Position numbers and translations under genes: made by a program. From NCBI RefSeq assembly GCF_011927905.1, contig NZ_JAATJL010000001.1, positions 2,728,001-2,792,000 of the forward strand: 64,000 nucleotides of DNA, written 5' to 3'. A model generated the notes under the pieces. That model did not search any database. It had not been told where the DNA came from and saw only the letters and a program-made list of their open reading frames with translations. Shown one piece after another: positions 25,990 through 34,108 of this stretch (its first letter is position 1; every line of letters starts with the position of its first letter). Source of the stretch: Arthrobacter pigmenti. GTDB lineage: Bacteria > Actinomycetota > Actinomycetes > Actinomycetales > Micrococcaceae.

Positions 25990-27003
25990 ATGGCTGGCGA
26001 GATAATCGGTGCGAACGTCGCGCAATTGCGCGATCTGGCAATGCATTTCGAGGACGCCCAGGCGCGCATTCACACGCTTGCCGGTGTTGTAACGGCCCGC
26101 GTGAATCAGCCCGGCTATTGGGGCGGCGACGACGCCGACCGTTTCCGGACTGATTGGAACAACGGACACCGAACACGGCTGCTCAGCACCCAGACCTTGC
26201 TCAGTACCGCTGCTCGCGACCTCCGCCGGAACGCTGACGAGCAGGAGCGCACCAGCGGACCCGATACAGGTACGACGACGGGCGGCACCGGGGGATCCTC
26301 TGGAGCGCCGGGAAACCCGACAGAACAAGGCCAGTCGGACGATACATCCGGCGAATCACTGCTCGGATCTTTGAATGCCATCTGGAACGGAATCAATCTA
26401 GCCAACGGGGCTCTCGGGCTTGCCGCCCTGCCGGTTGCCATCGCGCGGCTGCAGACGATGGGACAACTCGCCGGCAGCTTCGACACACTGCAGGACGCAC
26501 TGACGGTCGCGGACCGCGCACGCAACCTGACCCGCCTGGACGGGCTGCTCAGCGGCGCCGGATGGGCGGATGAAGTGCAACGACTGAGCAACGTCATCCC
26601 CGATGCCGGTTTAGCAGGAAGAGTCGGCTGGCTCACCGGCCCCCTAGGCACGGCCGGCAAATTTCTTGGGCCCGCAGGGGTTGTCCTCGGCGGCCTCACC
26701 ACCATCAACGATTTCGCTCAGGGCAATTACGATCGCGGCGTTTACAACGCCATCACTACGGGTCTGGGAACCGCGGCACTTTTCACACCGCCACCGGCCA
26801 ACCTCGTTCTTGGAGTTGCTGCCGGCGGGATGGCGCTCGGCCAACTGGTTTATGACAATTGGGATTCGATCGAGTCGGGAATCAGCACTGCGTGGGAATG
26901 GACCGGGGACCGGGTTGAAGACGTCGGAGAAGCTGTGAGCGACGGCGTCGAGGCTATCGGCGACGGGCTGGAAGCGGCCGGCGAAGCACTATGGCCCTTC
27001 TAA
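25990..27003 (+). CDS. WXG100-type N-terminus fused to a Gly/Ala-rich hydrophobic domain (possible secreted effector)
   Basis: 337 aa. The first 90 residues are helical with PGYWGGDDADRFRTDWNN in the middle, a WXG-like turn between two helices. A Thr/Gly/Ser/Pro linker (about 97-125) follows. The rest alternates amphipathic and hydrophobic Gly-rich segments (ANGALGLAALPVAIARL, FLGPAGVVLGGLTTINDFAQGNYDRG, ANLVLGVAAGGMALGQLVYDNW) and ends in acidic repeats. This layout resembles WXG/LXG-type secreted proteins with a variable C-terminal domain; a membrane-active effector is possible but unproven. No signal peptide. GGAGGGTGGG precedes the ATG. Two small genes follow on the same strand. Confidence 0.65.
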   Translation: MAGEIIGANVAQLRDLAMHFEDAQARIHTLAGVVTARVNQPGYWGGDDADRFRTDWNNGHRTRLLSTQTLLSTAARDLRRNADEQERTSGPDTGTTTGGTGGSSGAPGNPTEQGQSDDTSGESLLGSLNAIWNGINLANGALGLAALPVAIARLQTMGQLAGSFDTLQDALTVADRARNLTRLDGLLSGAGWADEVQRLSNVIPDAGLAGRVGWLTGPLGTAGKFLGPAGVVLGGLTTINDFAQGNYDRGVYNAITTGLGTAALFTPPPANLVLGVAAGGMALGQLVYDNWDSIESGISTAWEWTGDRVEDVGEAVSDGVEAIGDGLEAAGEALWPF

Positions 27004-27052
27004 AGATCCTTAGTATGAAGCTTGAGAACCGGACGACTGAAAGGCCACTGCG

Positions 27053-27757
27053 ATGACACCTTCCTCCGAGCGGGTTCCAACCGTTGAAGCGGATACGGAC
27101 CAAGGTCAGGACGCGGTCACCGGGTTCGGCATCGCTGAAATTTCGTACCTCATGTCTTTGGGGGAGGGAAAGAGCGCAGACAAAACCCGTGAGGTTATGC
27201 CTGTAGGCGTCGAGGCCTCTTCGCCCGGGCTGATTGCAGCTGGTGCCTCTTCCCTCCTCGCTCGCGGGCTGGTCCGAATAGAAGACGACCGGGTTCTTCC
27301 GACAGCCCTTGCCAACGGCGTCAGCTACACCCTTGCGTCAGCCCAGCGGTGGACCCAGTTCGGGATATTCCGCGGCGACTCCCTGGACTTCGCCCTCTAC
27401 CTTCAGGCGCCGGAGATGTCCGCGCTATTTCAGCCGAGGGCTCTGAGCAGCTGGTTCGTAATGGTGAGGAATCCAGCGCGAACCGACGCGGAGCTCCTCC
27501 TTGAGTCGATCAAAACCACCATCAGCCAAAGCCCGGACAGCGTTGTCTTCCTGCGTTCGCACACGCTCGACGATGAGGCGAACCTGTTCGTGAGAGCCGG
27601 TGAGAACGGCGTCTGGGATGTGGCGACCGTAAGGGAACCCGGGGATCAGGATCGGGATACCGCCGCCAGCACGGCACAGCTGCTCAGCATGTTGGAGCAC
27701 CTGACGCAACTGTCGGACCCCGCTGAGACTGCGCCGCCAGGAGTACCCCATGCATAG
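27053..27757 (+). CDS. protein of unknown function downstream of a WXG-type gene
   Basis: 234 aa, soluble, no signal peptide. It shows an Ala/Gly/Leu-rich helix (GLIAAGASSLLARGLVRI) followed by alternating strands and helices, ending in a Glu/Pro-rich tail. The general layout recalls EspG-type chaperones of ESX substrates, but sequence similarity cannot be judged by eye. It starts 49 nt after the WXG gene (AAAGG 9 nt before the ATG) and overlaps the next gene by 8 nt, so it probably serves that WXG protein as a chaperone or immunity partner (inference). Confidence 0.55.
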   Translation: MTPSSERVPTVEADTDQGQDAVTGFGIAEISYLMSLGEGKSADKTREVMPVGVEASSPGLIAAGASSLLARGLVRIEDDRVLPTALANGVSYTLASAQRWTQFGIFRGDSLDFALYLQAPEMSALFQPRALSSWFVMVRNPARTDAELLLESIKTTISQSPDSVVFLRSHTLDDEANLFVRAGENGVWDVATVREPGDQDRDTAASTAQLLSMLEHLTQLSDPAETAPPGVPHA

Positions 27758-28151
27758 CCGGTACTTCACACCGCGCCAGTGGAACCCCTACGTTCCGGCA
27801 GAGCTCAAGGAACCCTTTCCGTGGGCACATCGGGACGACCCCGTGCAACGCCGATCGAACGTTGACGGTGTGCCGTTCCCCTTCCGCTCGCCGCGTGCAA
27901 TACTCCTCTGCGGCTGCGTCCTCCTGCTTCTGAGCATCATCGGAATCACGCTTCTGTCCTTTTCACCCGCCAGCGCCGGTATGACAGTTCTTGCTGGAGC
28001 GTTCTTCACCGGTGGCAGCGTGTTCGTCGTGTACATCGGCGTGGCGCGGGTGCGCTGGGAGCGAAGGTTTACACAGCGAATGGGATTCTCACCCTTCGAT
28101 CGCCGACCGACCGACGTCCCTGGCCTGGCTCAGCATACCGACCCGCTCTGA
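27750..28151 (+). CDS. small membrane protein, third gene of the WXG operon
   Basis: 133 aa. A Pro/Trp-rich cytoplasmic front (RQWNPYVPAELKEPFPWAH) is followed by two membrane helices (AILLCGCVLLLLSIIGITLL and TVLAGAFFTGGSVFVVYIGV) and a basic tail. It overlaps the previous gene by 8 nt, so it is coupled to it. No family was recognised. A role in anchoring, secretion or self-protection for the WXG protein is only inferred from position. Confidence 0.6.
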   Translation: MHSRYFTPRQWNPYVPAELKEPFPWAHRDDPVQRRSNVDGVPFPFRSPRAILLCGCVLLLLSIIGITLLSFSPASAGMTVLAGAFFTGGSVFVVYIGVARVRWERRFTQRMGFSPFDRRPTDVPGLAQHTDPL

Positions 28152-28176
28152 TCGACAGTCCCTTCGGGGGCCTTCC

Positions 28177-28800
28177 TTATCCCGCCGGTGTGATCGTGTA
28201 GACGAGAACCTTGCGCGGCTCCCCCTCGTCCCAATGCAGTTCCATCTGAACGCCCGGGCCTAGCTTGGAACCGATCGGGAAGTTGGTACCGTGCGCGTCT
28301 TCCGGATTGGCCCCCACGTTCGAGGTCCAACTCTCGACCTTGGAAGGGTCAACGCCATACTTCTCGACAGACTCCCCCACTTCGGCAACCAGCGCCTCGT
28401 CATCTTCGAAAACGCGGAACAGCGTCAGGTAGTCGATCGTGTCCCAACCGGAAGCCGTGAATAGTTTCAGGGTTGGCGTTTCAATGGTTGCTTCGCCATT
28501 GGCGCCCTTGATCGTGACAGCGATGGGCTCGGACTCGTCCATGGCGATCATCGGAGCGATGTCATCCGCAGTAAGTCCTACATCTGCCCGCGTCAACTCC
28601 CCGTCGGTGAGATCAAAGGTAGCCGTGCGTGACTCCTTAATCGCCTCAATACCCGCCTCGTCCATGGGCGATGAACCTGCTGCTGTCAGTTTCACTGTCG
28701 TTTCTTCTCCTGGGGAGGCGTCGGATGCGCCGCAGGCGGCGAGGATGAATACAAGGAGCAACGGCACCATAAGCCGCCGAACCGAGCGCAAAGGCGTCAC
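28177..28800 (-). CDS. lipoprotein coupled to a WXG-type gene
   Basis: 207 aa. The signal peptide VRRLMVPLLLVFILAACGAS carries a lipobox with Cys at about 23. The mature part has alternating strands (TVKLTAAGSSPMDEAG, EPIAVTIKGANGEATIETPTLKLF) and no known motif. It starts with GTG at 28800, overlapping the stop of the WXG gene as GTGA, so the two are translationally coupled. It is convergent with the 27750 gene. An extracytoplasmic immunity protein or a folding/receptor partner for the WXG protein is plausible, not shown. Confidence 0.65.
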   Translation of the reverse strand: MTPLRSVRRLMVPLLLVFILAACGASDASPGEETTVKLTAAGSSPMDEAGIEAIKESRTATFDLTDGELTRADVGLTADDIAPMIAMDESEPIAVTIKGANGEATIETPTLKLFTASGWDTIDYLTLFRVFEDDEALVAEVGESVEKYGVDPSKVESWTSNVGANPEDAHGTNFPIGSKLGPGVQMELHWDEGEPRKVLVYTITPAG

Positions 28801-30299
28801 TGGTTAACCTCAACGTCGAATCCGGCGAGTATCCGCGCGGTGATCTCATCTATGTTGTTGATCGGCCGGTTGGCCTGGAGCCTGTCATTGAAGTTCGATT
28901 CCACGATCCGCGCAGCTTCCTCTGGATTGGTTCGGAGCAGTTCCTGATAGGCAGGCAGGGTGTCCTGCTGGATGAGCGCCCAGCGGTCCTCCTGATTTGC
29001 GATGTTTCCATCGGGAAGACCGGTAGTCCAGGCAACGCTACCCTGCACCGGATTGTCGCGGCCGAAGATGGTTTCCGGCCCAGGGGATTCAATTGAACCG
29101 TCGACCGGAAAAATCTCCGAGTAACTCCTGGCACCCGGGATCGAGGGCTCCCCCACCAGACTCAAACCCCATGTGACCACGTCGCCGGTAACCTGACGGT
29201 CCTGCATGGCCTGATAGTTGTCGACAATAATCTCGTTCTGCTCGCGGTTCAGAAGCGCTTCGTTACCGCGACTAATACGGGCAGGGTCTCCCGAGTCGAC
29301 GTCCGCCCAGGCCTGCCCCATTGTTGGTGTCATGGAACCGGCTTCCACCAGGCGCTCGATCTGTTCCATTCCGCCCTCTGTGTAAGCCTGGTGCATCATC
29401 GCCTGGTCGAGGAAGATTTCCTTCTGCATGGACAGCAGTTCGGTCTCGTAGAACCCAAGCTCGGAGTCCGGGAGTGCGGCCAACTGGTCCAGCCGTTCGC
29501 GAACGTCGTCGGGCATCGGGATGTCATCAGGAATATCGGCTGCAGCCTGTGCGATATCACGCATCAGGTCCAGGTCATAGAAGCCTCCGGCGAACGAGGG
29601 CCCGATCATGTTTGCCATCCCCGCCCACTGCAGGTCCGGGTTCTCAAGGAAGAGCCGTCCGTAGTACTCGTAGACCTCGGTGATGGTTTCCGCATTGGCT
29701 TCGGTTCCGAGTTCGGGACGCCAAGCCGCCGGATCGATACCCGCTTCGCGCATGGCGTTGTCGTTCCAGTAGTTGATCAGGAAGTTCTCGTATGCGTCCG
29801 AGTCGGCCACCAAGTCCCCGTTATCAAACGCTGCATCAAGGGCTACCTTTGCAGCTTCCGGGTTCTCCTGCATCCACTCCCGAAACTCCGAAGACTTGAG
29901 GTACTCCTCCCGCTCTTCGGGCGTCATGTCCGCAAGACGGGATTCCAGCTCCTGCCGGGCGGCAGCTTCCTGCGGCGTCAGCCCGCCGGCGCCTGTCGAC
30001 CCGGATCCGCTGCCGCCGCCGTCGTCGTCGCTTGTTCCCGCCTGCTGGGCGGCCTGCTCAACCAGCGTCCTGCCTGCGAGCGCTAGCGCCTCGGCGATAC
30101 CCACCAGCCGCGGCGCTAGCGAGGTGGCCCAGCGTTCCCGGAAACGCGCGGCGTCGGGCCCGTGCCAGGGCACGCCCTGAAGGATCGACGAGCAGTGCTG
30201 TGTGGTGTTTCGGATATTGTCGCTCGAGCTACCCATGACGGCGGCCAACCGTTCGAGCTGCTCAAGGTTTGCGCCCAACATTCCGTCGCCGGTACCCAC
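28797..30299 (-). CDS. large WXG100-type N-terminus protein (possible secreted effector)
   Basis: 500 aa. The N-terminal 100 residues are a helical hairpin with GVPWHGPDAARFRERW, the same W-x-G-x-D-A-x-R-F core as the gene at 25990. A Ser/Gly/Asp linker (about 110-125) leads to an acidic, helical Glu/Asp/Met/Leu-rich body with no recognised domain. The start is moved to the GTG at 30299 because AGGAG lies 5 nt before it; the longer frame to 30359 has no such site. No signal peptide. It ends in a GTGA overlap with a lipoprotein gene. It should leave the cell through an ESX-type system, none of which is encoded here. Confidence 0.65.
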   Translation of the reverse strand: MGTGDGMLGANLEQLERLAAVMGSSSDNIRNTTQHCSSILQGVPWHGPDAARFRERWATSLAPRLVGIAEALALAGRTLVEQAAQQAGTSDDDGGGSGSGSTGAGGLTPQEAAARQELESRLADMTPEEREEYLKSSEFREWMQENPEAAKVALDAAFDNGDLVADSDAYENFLINYWNDNAMREAGIDPAAWRPELGTEANAETITEVYEYYGRLFLENPDLQWAGMANMIGPSFAGGFYDLDLMRDIAQAAADIPDDIPMPDDVRERLDQLAALPDSELGFYETELLSMQKEIFLDQAMMHQAYTEGGMEQIERLVEAGSMTPTMGQAWADVDSGDPARISRGNEALLNREQNEIIVDNYQAMQDRQVTGDVVTWGLSLVGEPSIPGARSYSEIFPVDGSIESPGPETIFGRDNPVQGSVAWTTGLPDGNIANQEDRWALIQQDTLPAYQELLRTNPEEAARIVESNFNDRLQANRPINNIDEITARILAGFDVEVNQ

Positions 30300-30422
30300 G
30301 TGATCTCCTGTACGGCCCCCATCGGGCACTTCCGTGCGGCGCCGGATGCGCTGCCTCATTCACACTAGGTGCGGGCCGGCGGGGCTGTCGATGGATACCT
30401 CTCCCCGTGGAGCGTCCGTTAA

Positions 30423-30491
30423 TCCCAGTGGACGGGCAGGTTCAGTGGGAAGGAACTGTTCCCTCCCACCGAAGAGCGGCGCTCACTGGGA
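30423..30491. repeat. nested palindrome at the 3' end of the MMPL gene
   Basis: Outer arms TCCCAGTG (30423-30430) and CACTGGGA (30484-30491) enclose a strong hairpin GTGGGAAGGAA/TTCCCTCCCAC (30445-30469, one mismatch, CTG loop). The right outer arm overlaps the last codons and stop of the MMPL gene. It could serve as its terminator. Confidence 0.65.
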
Positions 30492-32651
30492 GGAAGTGTC
30501 CGCAGGTACCGACGCGCCGTGGGCCGCACCGGCGTCGTGCTTTCGCAGGTGCTTTGAAAGGCGCGAGGGCCACCAGATGGCGCGACCGACATCGTAGGCC
30601 AACGCCGGAACCAGCAACGAACGCACCACGACCGTGTCCAGCAGAACCCCGAACGCAACAATGAAGGCGATCTGCGCCAGGAAAAGGATTGGGATGACCC
30701 CGAGCGCCGCAAAGGTCGCCGCGAGGACTATCCCGGCGGACGTGATGACCCCACCGGTCACGCCGAGCCCGCGCAGGATGCCCGCCCGAGTGCCGATCCG
30801 CAGCGATTCCTCCCGGACCCGGGTCATCAGGAAGATGTTGTAGTCCACACCGAGGGCCACCAGAAATACGAACCCGAACAGCGGAACCGACGCATCGGCG
30901 CCGTCGAACCCAAGCACGTTGTTGAACACGAGCGCCGAGACACCGAGTGCCGTTGCATAGGACAGCACGACGGACCCGATCAGCAGCACCGGCGCGAGCA
31001 CCGAGCGAAGCAGCAGCATGAGAATGACCAGGATGACGGCGAGGACAATCGGGATGATCTTCACCAGGTCCGCCTGCGCCGTCACGTTCGTATCGAGCGC
31101 CACCGCCGTCACACCGCCCACCAGCGCCTCGGGGCTGACCGCATCCAGGCTGGTCCGGAGCTGCTGCACCACGTTCTCGGCCTCGGCGGAGTCGGCCTGG
31201 TAATCGAGCGTCGCCCGGAGTAGCACATTGCCATCACGGACGACGACGACGCCGGCAGCGTCCGCGGTGACACTCGCCTCCGTGATGCCCTCCTGCGCTT
31301 CGAGGACCTCCAGGACGGCGTCCTGTGTCCCCTCCGGCGCAACGATCGTGACCGGGCTACCCGCACCGGCGTCGAAGTGGCGGGCCAGCGCTTCCTGACC
31401 GTCCACGGCGTTGGACGGAGCCAGGATGAGCGAGGACTGGGGCACGCCGTTGGCCTGCAGTTGCAGCAAGCCAAGCGATCCCGCCGCCAGGACCAGGAAG
31501 GACGCGATCCAGACGGGCCGTGCACGACGGGAGATCAGCCTCGCAACCCGCAGCCAGATGCCGCGAAGGCCCTCCAGCCCGGTTACATTCTCCGCGTATG
31601 CCTCAGCGGGGTGAGTGCCGGTTTTGGGCCGTAGCGGCCAGAATGCGGACCGGCCGAAGAGCAGCAGCAACGCCGGGAGCAACGAGAGCGCCGCCAGCAA
31701 CGAGAAGACGATGCCGATGGCTGCGATCGGCCCCAGGCTCCGGTTCGAGTTCAGGTCCGAGAACAGCAGGCACAACAGCGCGAGAATCACCGTGGCGCCG
31801 GAGGCAACTATGGGCTCCACCGAACCGCGGTACGCCACTTTCATGGCATCCCATTTGGAGCCGTATTCGGTGAGGGCCTCACGGAAGCGCGCCACCAGCA
31901 GCAGGGCGTAGTCCGTTGCGGCTCCGATCACCAGGATTGAGAGGATGCCCTGGCTCTGGCCGCTGAGCTGGATCCACCCCCAACCGGCGAAGGCATAGAC
32001 CAGCAGAATCGACGTCGCGAGCGCAAAGACCGAGGTGAACAGGACCAGGAACGGCAGCACCAGCGACCGGTACACGGCCAACAGGATCAGGAAGACAGCG
32101 CCCAATGCCACAGCGAGCAGGATCCCGTCGATGCCGCCGAAGGCGCTCACGAGGTCGGCGGTGAACCCGGCAGGTCCCGTCACGTAACCCGTGGCGCCGT
32201 CGGGTAGTTCTGCCTGAAGCACAGCGCGAAGTTCGCTGACCACTTCGCCCAGCTCGGCGTCGTCGGACACTGACGCCACATACTGAATGGCAAGGCCATC
32301 CCCGGAAGGAATAGGCCCGACGACGGCGGGCCTGCCCTCGGCAGCAGCCTCCAGCCCCGGGACCTCCGCGAGAGTATCGGCGAGCGCCTCATACTGGCTT
32401 AGTTCCTGCGGCGGGATCGGGGTGTCGGACTCAACCACGACGACGGCGGGAACCGCCTCCGAGTCCGTAAAGGCCTTCTGTAACTCCCCGGCTTCCGTGG
32501 ACTCGGCGCTCGCGGGCAGGAAGGAAGCCTGGTCATTGCTGCTGACCTCATCGAGTTTGCCGAACGTCGGACCGCCGAAGCCCGCTCCGATGAACCACAG
32601 CACCACGACGAACGCCGGCAGCACCGCTCGCACCCATTTCCTGTTGAACAT
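30483..32651 (-). CDS. MMPL/RND family transporter
   Basis: 722 aa with about twelve helices in two repeats. Each half has one helix, a large outer loop, then five helices (for example ILLAVALGAVFLILLAVYRSL and IIPIVLAVILVILMLLLRS). The GAATDYALLLVARFRE and ALGVDYNIFLMTRVREE motifs are the MMPL/RND proton-relay signature, seen once per half. Members export lipids, siderophores or drugs using proton flow. The start at 32651 has AAGGA 8 nt upstream. The divergent MarR gene and the palindrome between them suggest MarR control; drug efflux is thus the likely role. Confidence 0.9.
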   Translation of the reverse strand: MFNRKWVRAVLPAFVVVLWFIGAGFGGPTFGKLDEVSSNDQASFLPASAESTEAGELQKAFTDSEAVPAVVVVESDTPIPPQELSQYEALADTLAEVPGLEAAAEGRPAVVGPIPSGDGLAIQYVASVSDDAELGEVVSELRAVLQAELPDGATGYVTGPAGFTADLVSAFGGIDGILLAVALGAVFLILLAVYRSLVLPFLVLFTSVFALATSILLVYAFAGWGWIQLSGQSQGILSILVIGAATDYALLLVARFREALTEYGSKWDAMKVAYRGSVEPIVASGATVILALLCLLFSDLNSNRSLGPIAAIGIVFSLLAALSLLPALLLLFGRSAFWPLRPKTGTHPAEAYAENVTGLEGLRGIWLRVARLISRRARPVWIASFLVLAAGSLGLLQLQANGVPQSSLILAPSNAVDGQEALARHFDAGAGSPVTIVAPEGTQDAVLEVLEAQEGITEASVTADAAGVVVVRDGNVLLRATLDYQADSAEAENVVQQLRTSLDAVSPEALVGGVTAVALDTNVTAQADLVKIIPIVLAVILVILMLLLRSVLAPVLLIGSVVLSYATALGVSALVFNNVLGFDGADASVPLFGFVFLVALGVDYNIFLMTRVREESLRIGTRAGILRGLGVTGGVITSAGIVLAATFAALGVIPILFLAQIAFIVAFGVLLDTVVVRSLLVPALAYDVGRAIWWPSRLSKHLRKHDAGAAHGASVPADTSSQ

Positions 32652-32684
32652 GTCAGTCCTTCCCAAAGTATCTCTACAACCAAC

Positions 32685-32704
32685 TATATCCACCATGGAG
32701 ATAT
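32685..32704. promoter_or_regulatory. palindromic operator candidate between MMPL and MarR genes
   Basis: TATATCC and GGAGATAT flank ACCAT, an imperfect palindrome of about 20 bp in the 92-nt divergent promoter region. It is a plausible binding site for the adjacent MarR protein. A wider TATCTC/GAGATA pair (about 32669-32703) overlaps it. Confidence 0.5.
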
Positions 32705-32743
32705 TTGGCGCATGTCCTAATCTGGATACAAAGAAGGTGAGAG

Positions 32744-33217
32744 ATGTCCCCCACTGCCCTACCGGAGCTGATGGCGCTGCTGCAGCAGTTCACGGTCGAA
32801 ACGGATCGCTATGTCGACACCGTCAGCGCGCGCGATGCCCTGCACCGCACGGACCTCAACGCACTCGGGATCATGATGGGCGCCGCCAGGTCAGGTGTGA
32901 CAGTGACACCCGGCATGCTGCGGCACGCTCTGAACCTCAGTTCGCCGGCCACAACGGCCCTGGTCGACCGTTTGGACCGTGCCGGTCACGTACGGCGTGC
33001 CCGCAGTTCGGTTGACCGCCGGCAGGTGCACCTGGAAATGACCGAGAAGGCCCTCGCCACGGGATCCGCCCTCTTCTCACCGCTTGCGCGCAGCGTTGAA
33101 CGCTCACTTGAGAATTTCCCCCAGGACGAACTTGAGCTACTGGCAGCCATGATGCGCAGGGTCACGGAGGCAACCGTCCAGGCGCGTCAACAGGCCAGCG
33201 GCCAGCGCCCGGAGTAG
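32744..33217 (+). CDS. MarR family transcriptional regulator
   Basis: 157 aa. A winged-helix core (LRHALNLSSPATTALVDRLDRAGHVRRARSSVDRRQVHLEMTEKA) shows the recognition helix and the D-R-R wing of MarR proteins, flanked by the usual dimerisation helices. It is divergent from the MMPL transporter and probably represses both genes by binding the palindrome between them. GAAGGTGAG lies just before the ATG. The methyltransferase gene follows 10 nt later but has its own -10 box overlapping this gene's stop. Confidence 0.9.
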   Translation: MSPTALPELMALLQQFTVETDRYVDTVSARDALHRTDLNALGIMMGAARSGVTVTPGMLRHALNLSSPATTALVDRLDRAGHVRRARSSVDRRQVHLEMTEKALATGSALFSPLARSVERSLENFPQDELELLAAMMRRVTEATVQARQQASGQRPE

Positions 33218-33220
33218 CCT
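33215..33220 (+). promoter_or_regulatory. putative leaderless -10 box of the methyltransferase gene
   Basis: TAGCCT, 7 nt before the ATG at 33228, overlapping the stop codon of the MarR gene. Confidence 0.45.
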
Positions 33221-33227
33221 TTCGACC

Positions 33228-34025
33228 ATGAGCGAAGAGGTGTACTCCCACGGTCATCATTCAAGCGTCACGAGCGCCCATTCCGAACGTCGGGCCGCCG
33301 ACTCCGCGGGCTACCTGCTCGACCATCTGACCTCCGGCATGGACCTGCTCGACGTCGGCTGCGGTCCGGGAAGCATCACGGCCGACTTCGCCGCACTCCT
33401 CGATCCCGGCCGTGTGATCGGCATGGACCGTTCCGCCGAGGTCGTTGCGCTCGCGGAGAGAACCTACGCAGGAATCGATAACCTGTCCTTCCGCACCGGC
33501 AACGTCTACGACCTCGATCTGCCTGACGAATCCGTGGACGTTGTTCACGCACATCAGGTACTGCAGCACCTGACAGACCCGGTGGCGGCCCTGCGCGAAA
33601 TGCGGCGGGTCACCCGGCCCGGCGGCGTCATCGCCGTTCGCGAGGCGGACTTCCACGCGATCGCCTGGTACCCGCCCACCCCGGAACTGGACGAGTGGAT
33701 GGATACCTACCAGCAGCTCGCGCGCAGCAACCGCGCCGAGCCCGACGCCGGACGGCACCTCCTTGCCTGGGCGCACGAAGCGGGCTTGACCGACGTGGAG
33801 GCATCGTCGTCGAACTGGTTGTACGCCACCCCGGAGCGACGGCGCCGGCATGCTGCGGCTTGGGCCGAGCGGGTGCTGAGTTCGGCATTCGCGGAGCAGA
33901 CCCTCGATCGCGGACTGTCCGACCGCGCGGCGCTGGAGCGGATGGCTGCGGGGTGGCGGCGCTGGGGAGAATCAACCGACGGCTGGTTCCTCATTCCGTG
34001 CGGGGAGATCCTCGTACGGGTGTAA
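33228..34025 (+). CDS. class I SAM-dependent methyltransferase
   Basis: 265 aa. Motif I DLLDVGCGPGSITADFA, motif II region GNVYDLDLPDESVDVVHAHQVLQHL and motif III RVTRPGGVIAVREAD are clear. The overall pattern is close to UbiE/COQ5-type small-molecule methyltransferases. The C-terminal 110 residues, with Trp-rich helices, form a substrate lid. The substrate is unknown. It lies 10 nt behind the MarR gene but probably has its own leaderless promoter. Confidence 0.88.
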   Translation: MSEEVYSHGHHSSVTSAHSERRAADSAGYLLDHLTSGMDLLDVGCGPGSITADFAALLDPGRVIGMDRSAEVVALAERTYAGIDNLSFRTGNVYDLDLPDESVDVVHAHQVLQHLTDPVAALREMRRVTRPGGVIAVREADFHAIAWYPPTPELDEWMDTYQQLARSNRAEPDAGRHLLAWAHEAGLTDVEASSSNWLYATPERRRRHAAAWAERVLSSAFAEQTLDRGLSDRAALERMAAGWRRWGESTDGWFLIPCGEILVRV

Positions 34026-34096
34026 GACCTGGCGAGCGAGCGCCGAGGGGTCCTGAGGGCGAGCGGAGCGAGTCCGGGGTAGGTGCGACGTGCTAG

Positions 34097-34102
34097 TAGT
34101 GT
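34097..34102 (+). promoter_or_regulatory. putative leaderless -10 box of the FAD oxidoreductase gene
   Basis: TAGTGT, 6 nt before the ATG at 34109; no Shine-Dalgarno. Confidence 0.45.
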
Positions 34103-34108
34103 GAGCGG

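Noticed and set aside
34026-34108. GCGAGCGAGCGCCGAGG-type G+C-rich repeats before the oxidoreductase gene
   Set aside because: Short, irregular and without clear inverted symmetry; not enough to call an element.
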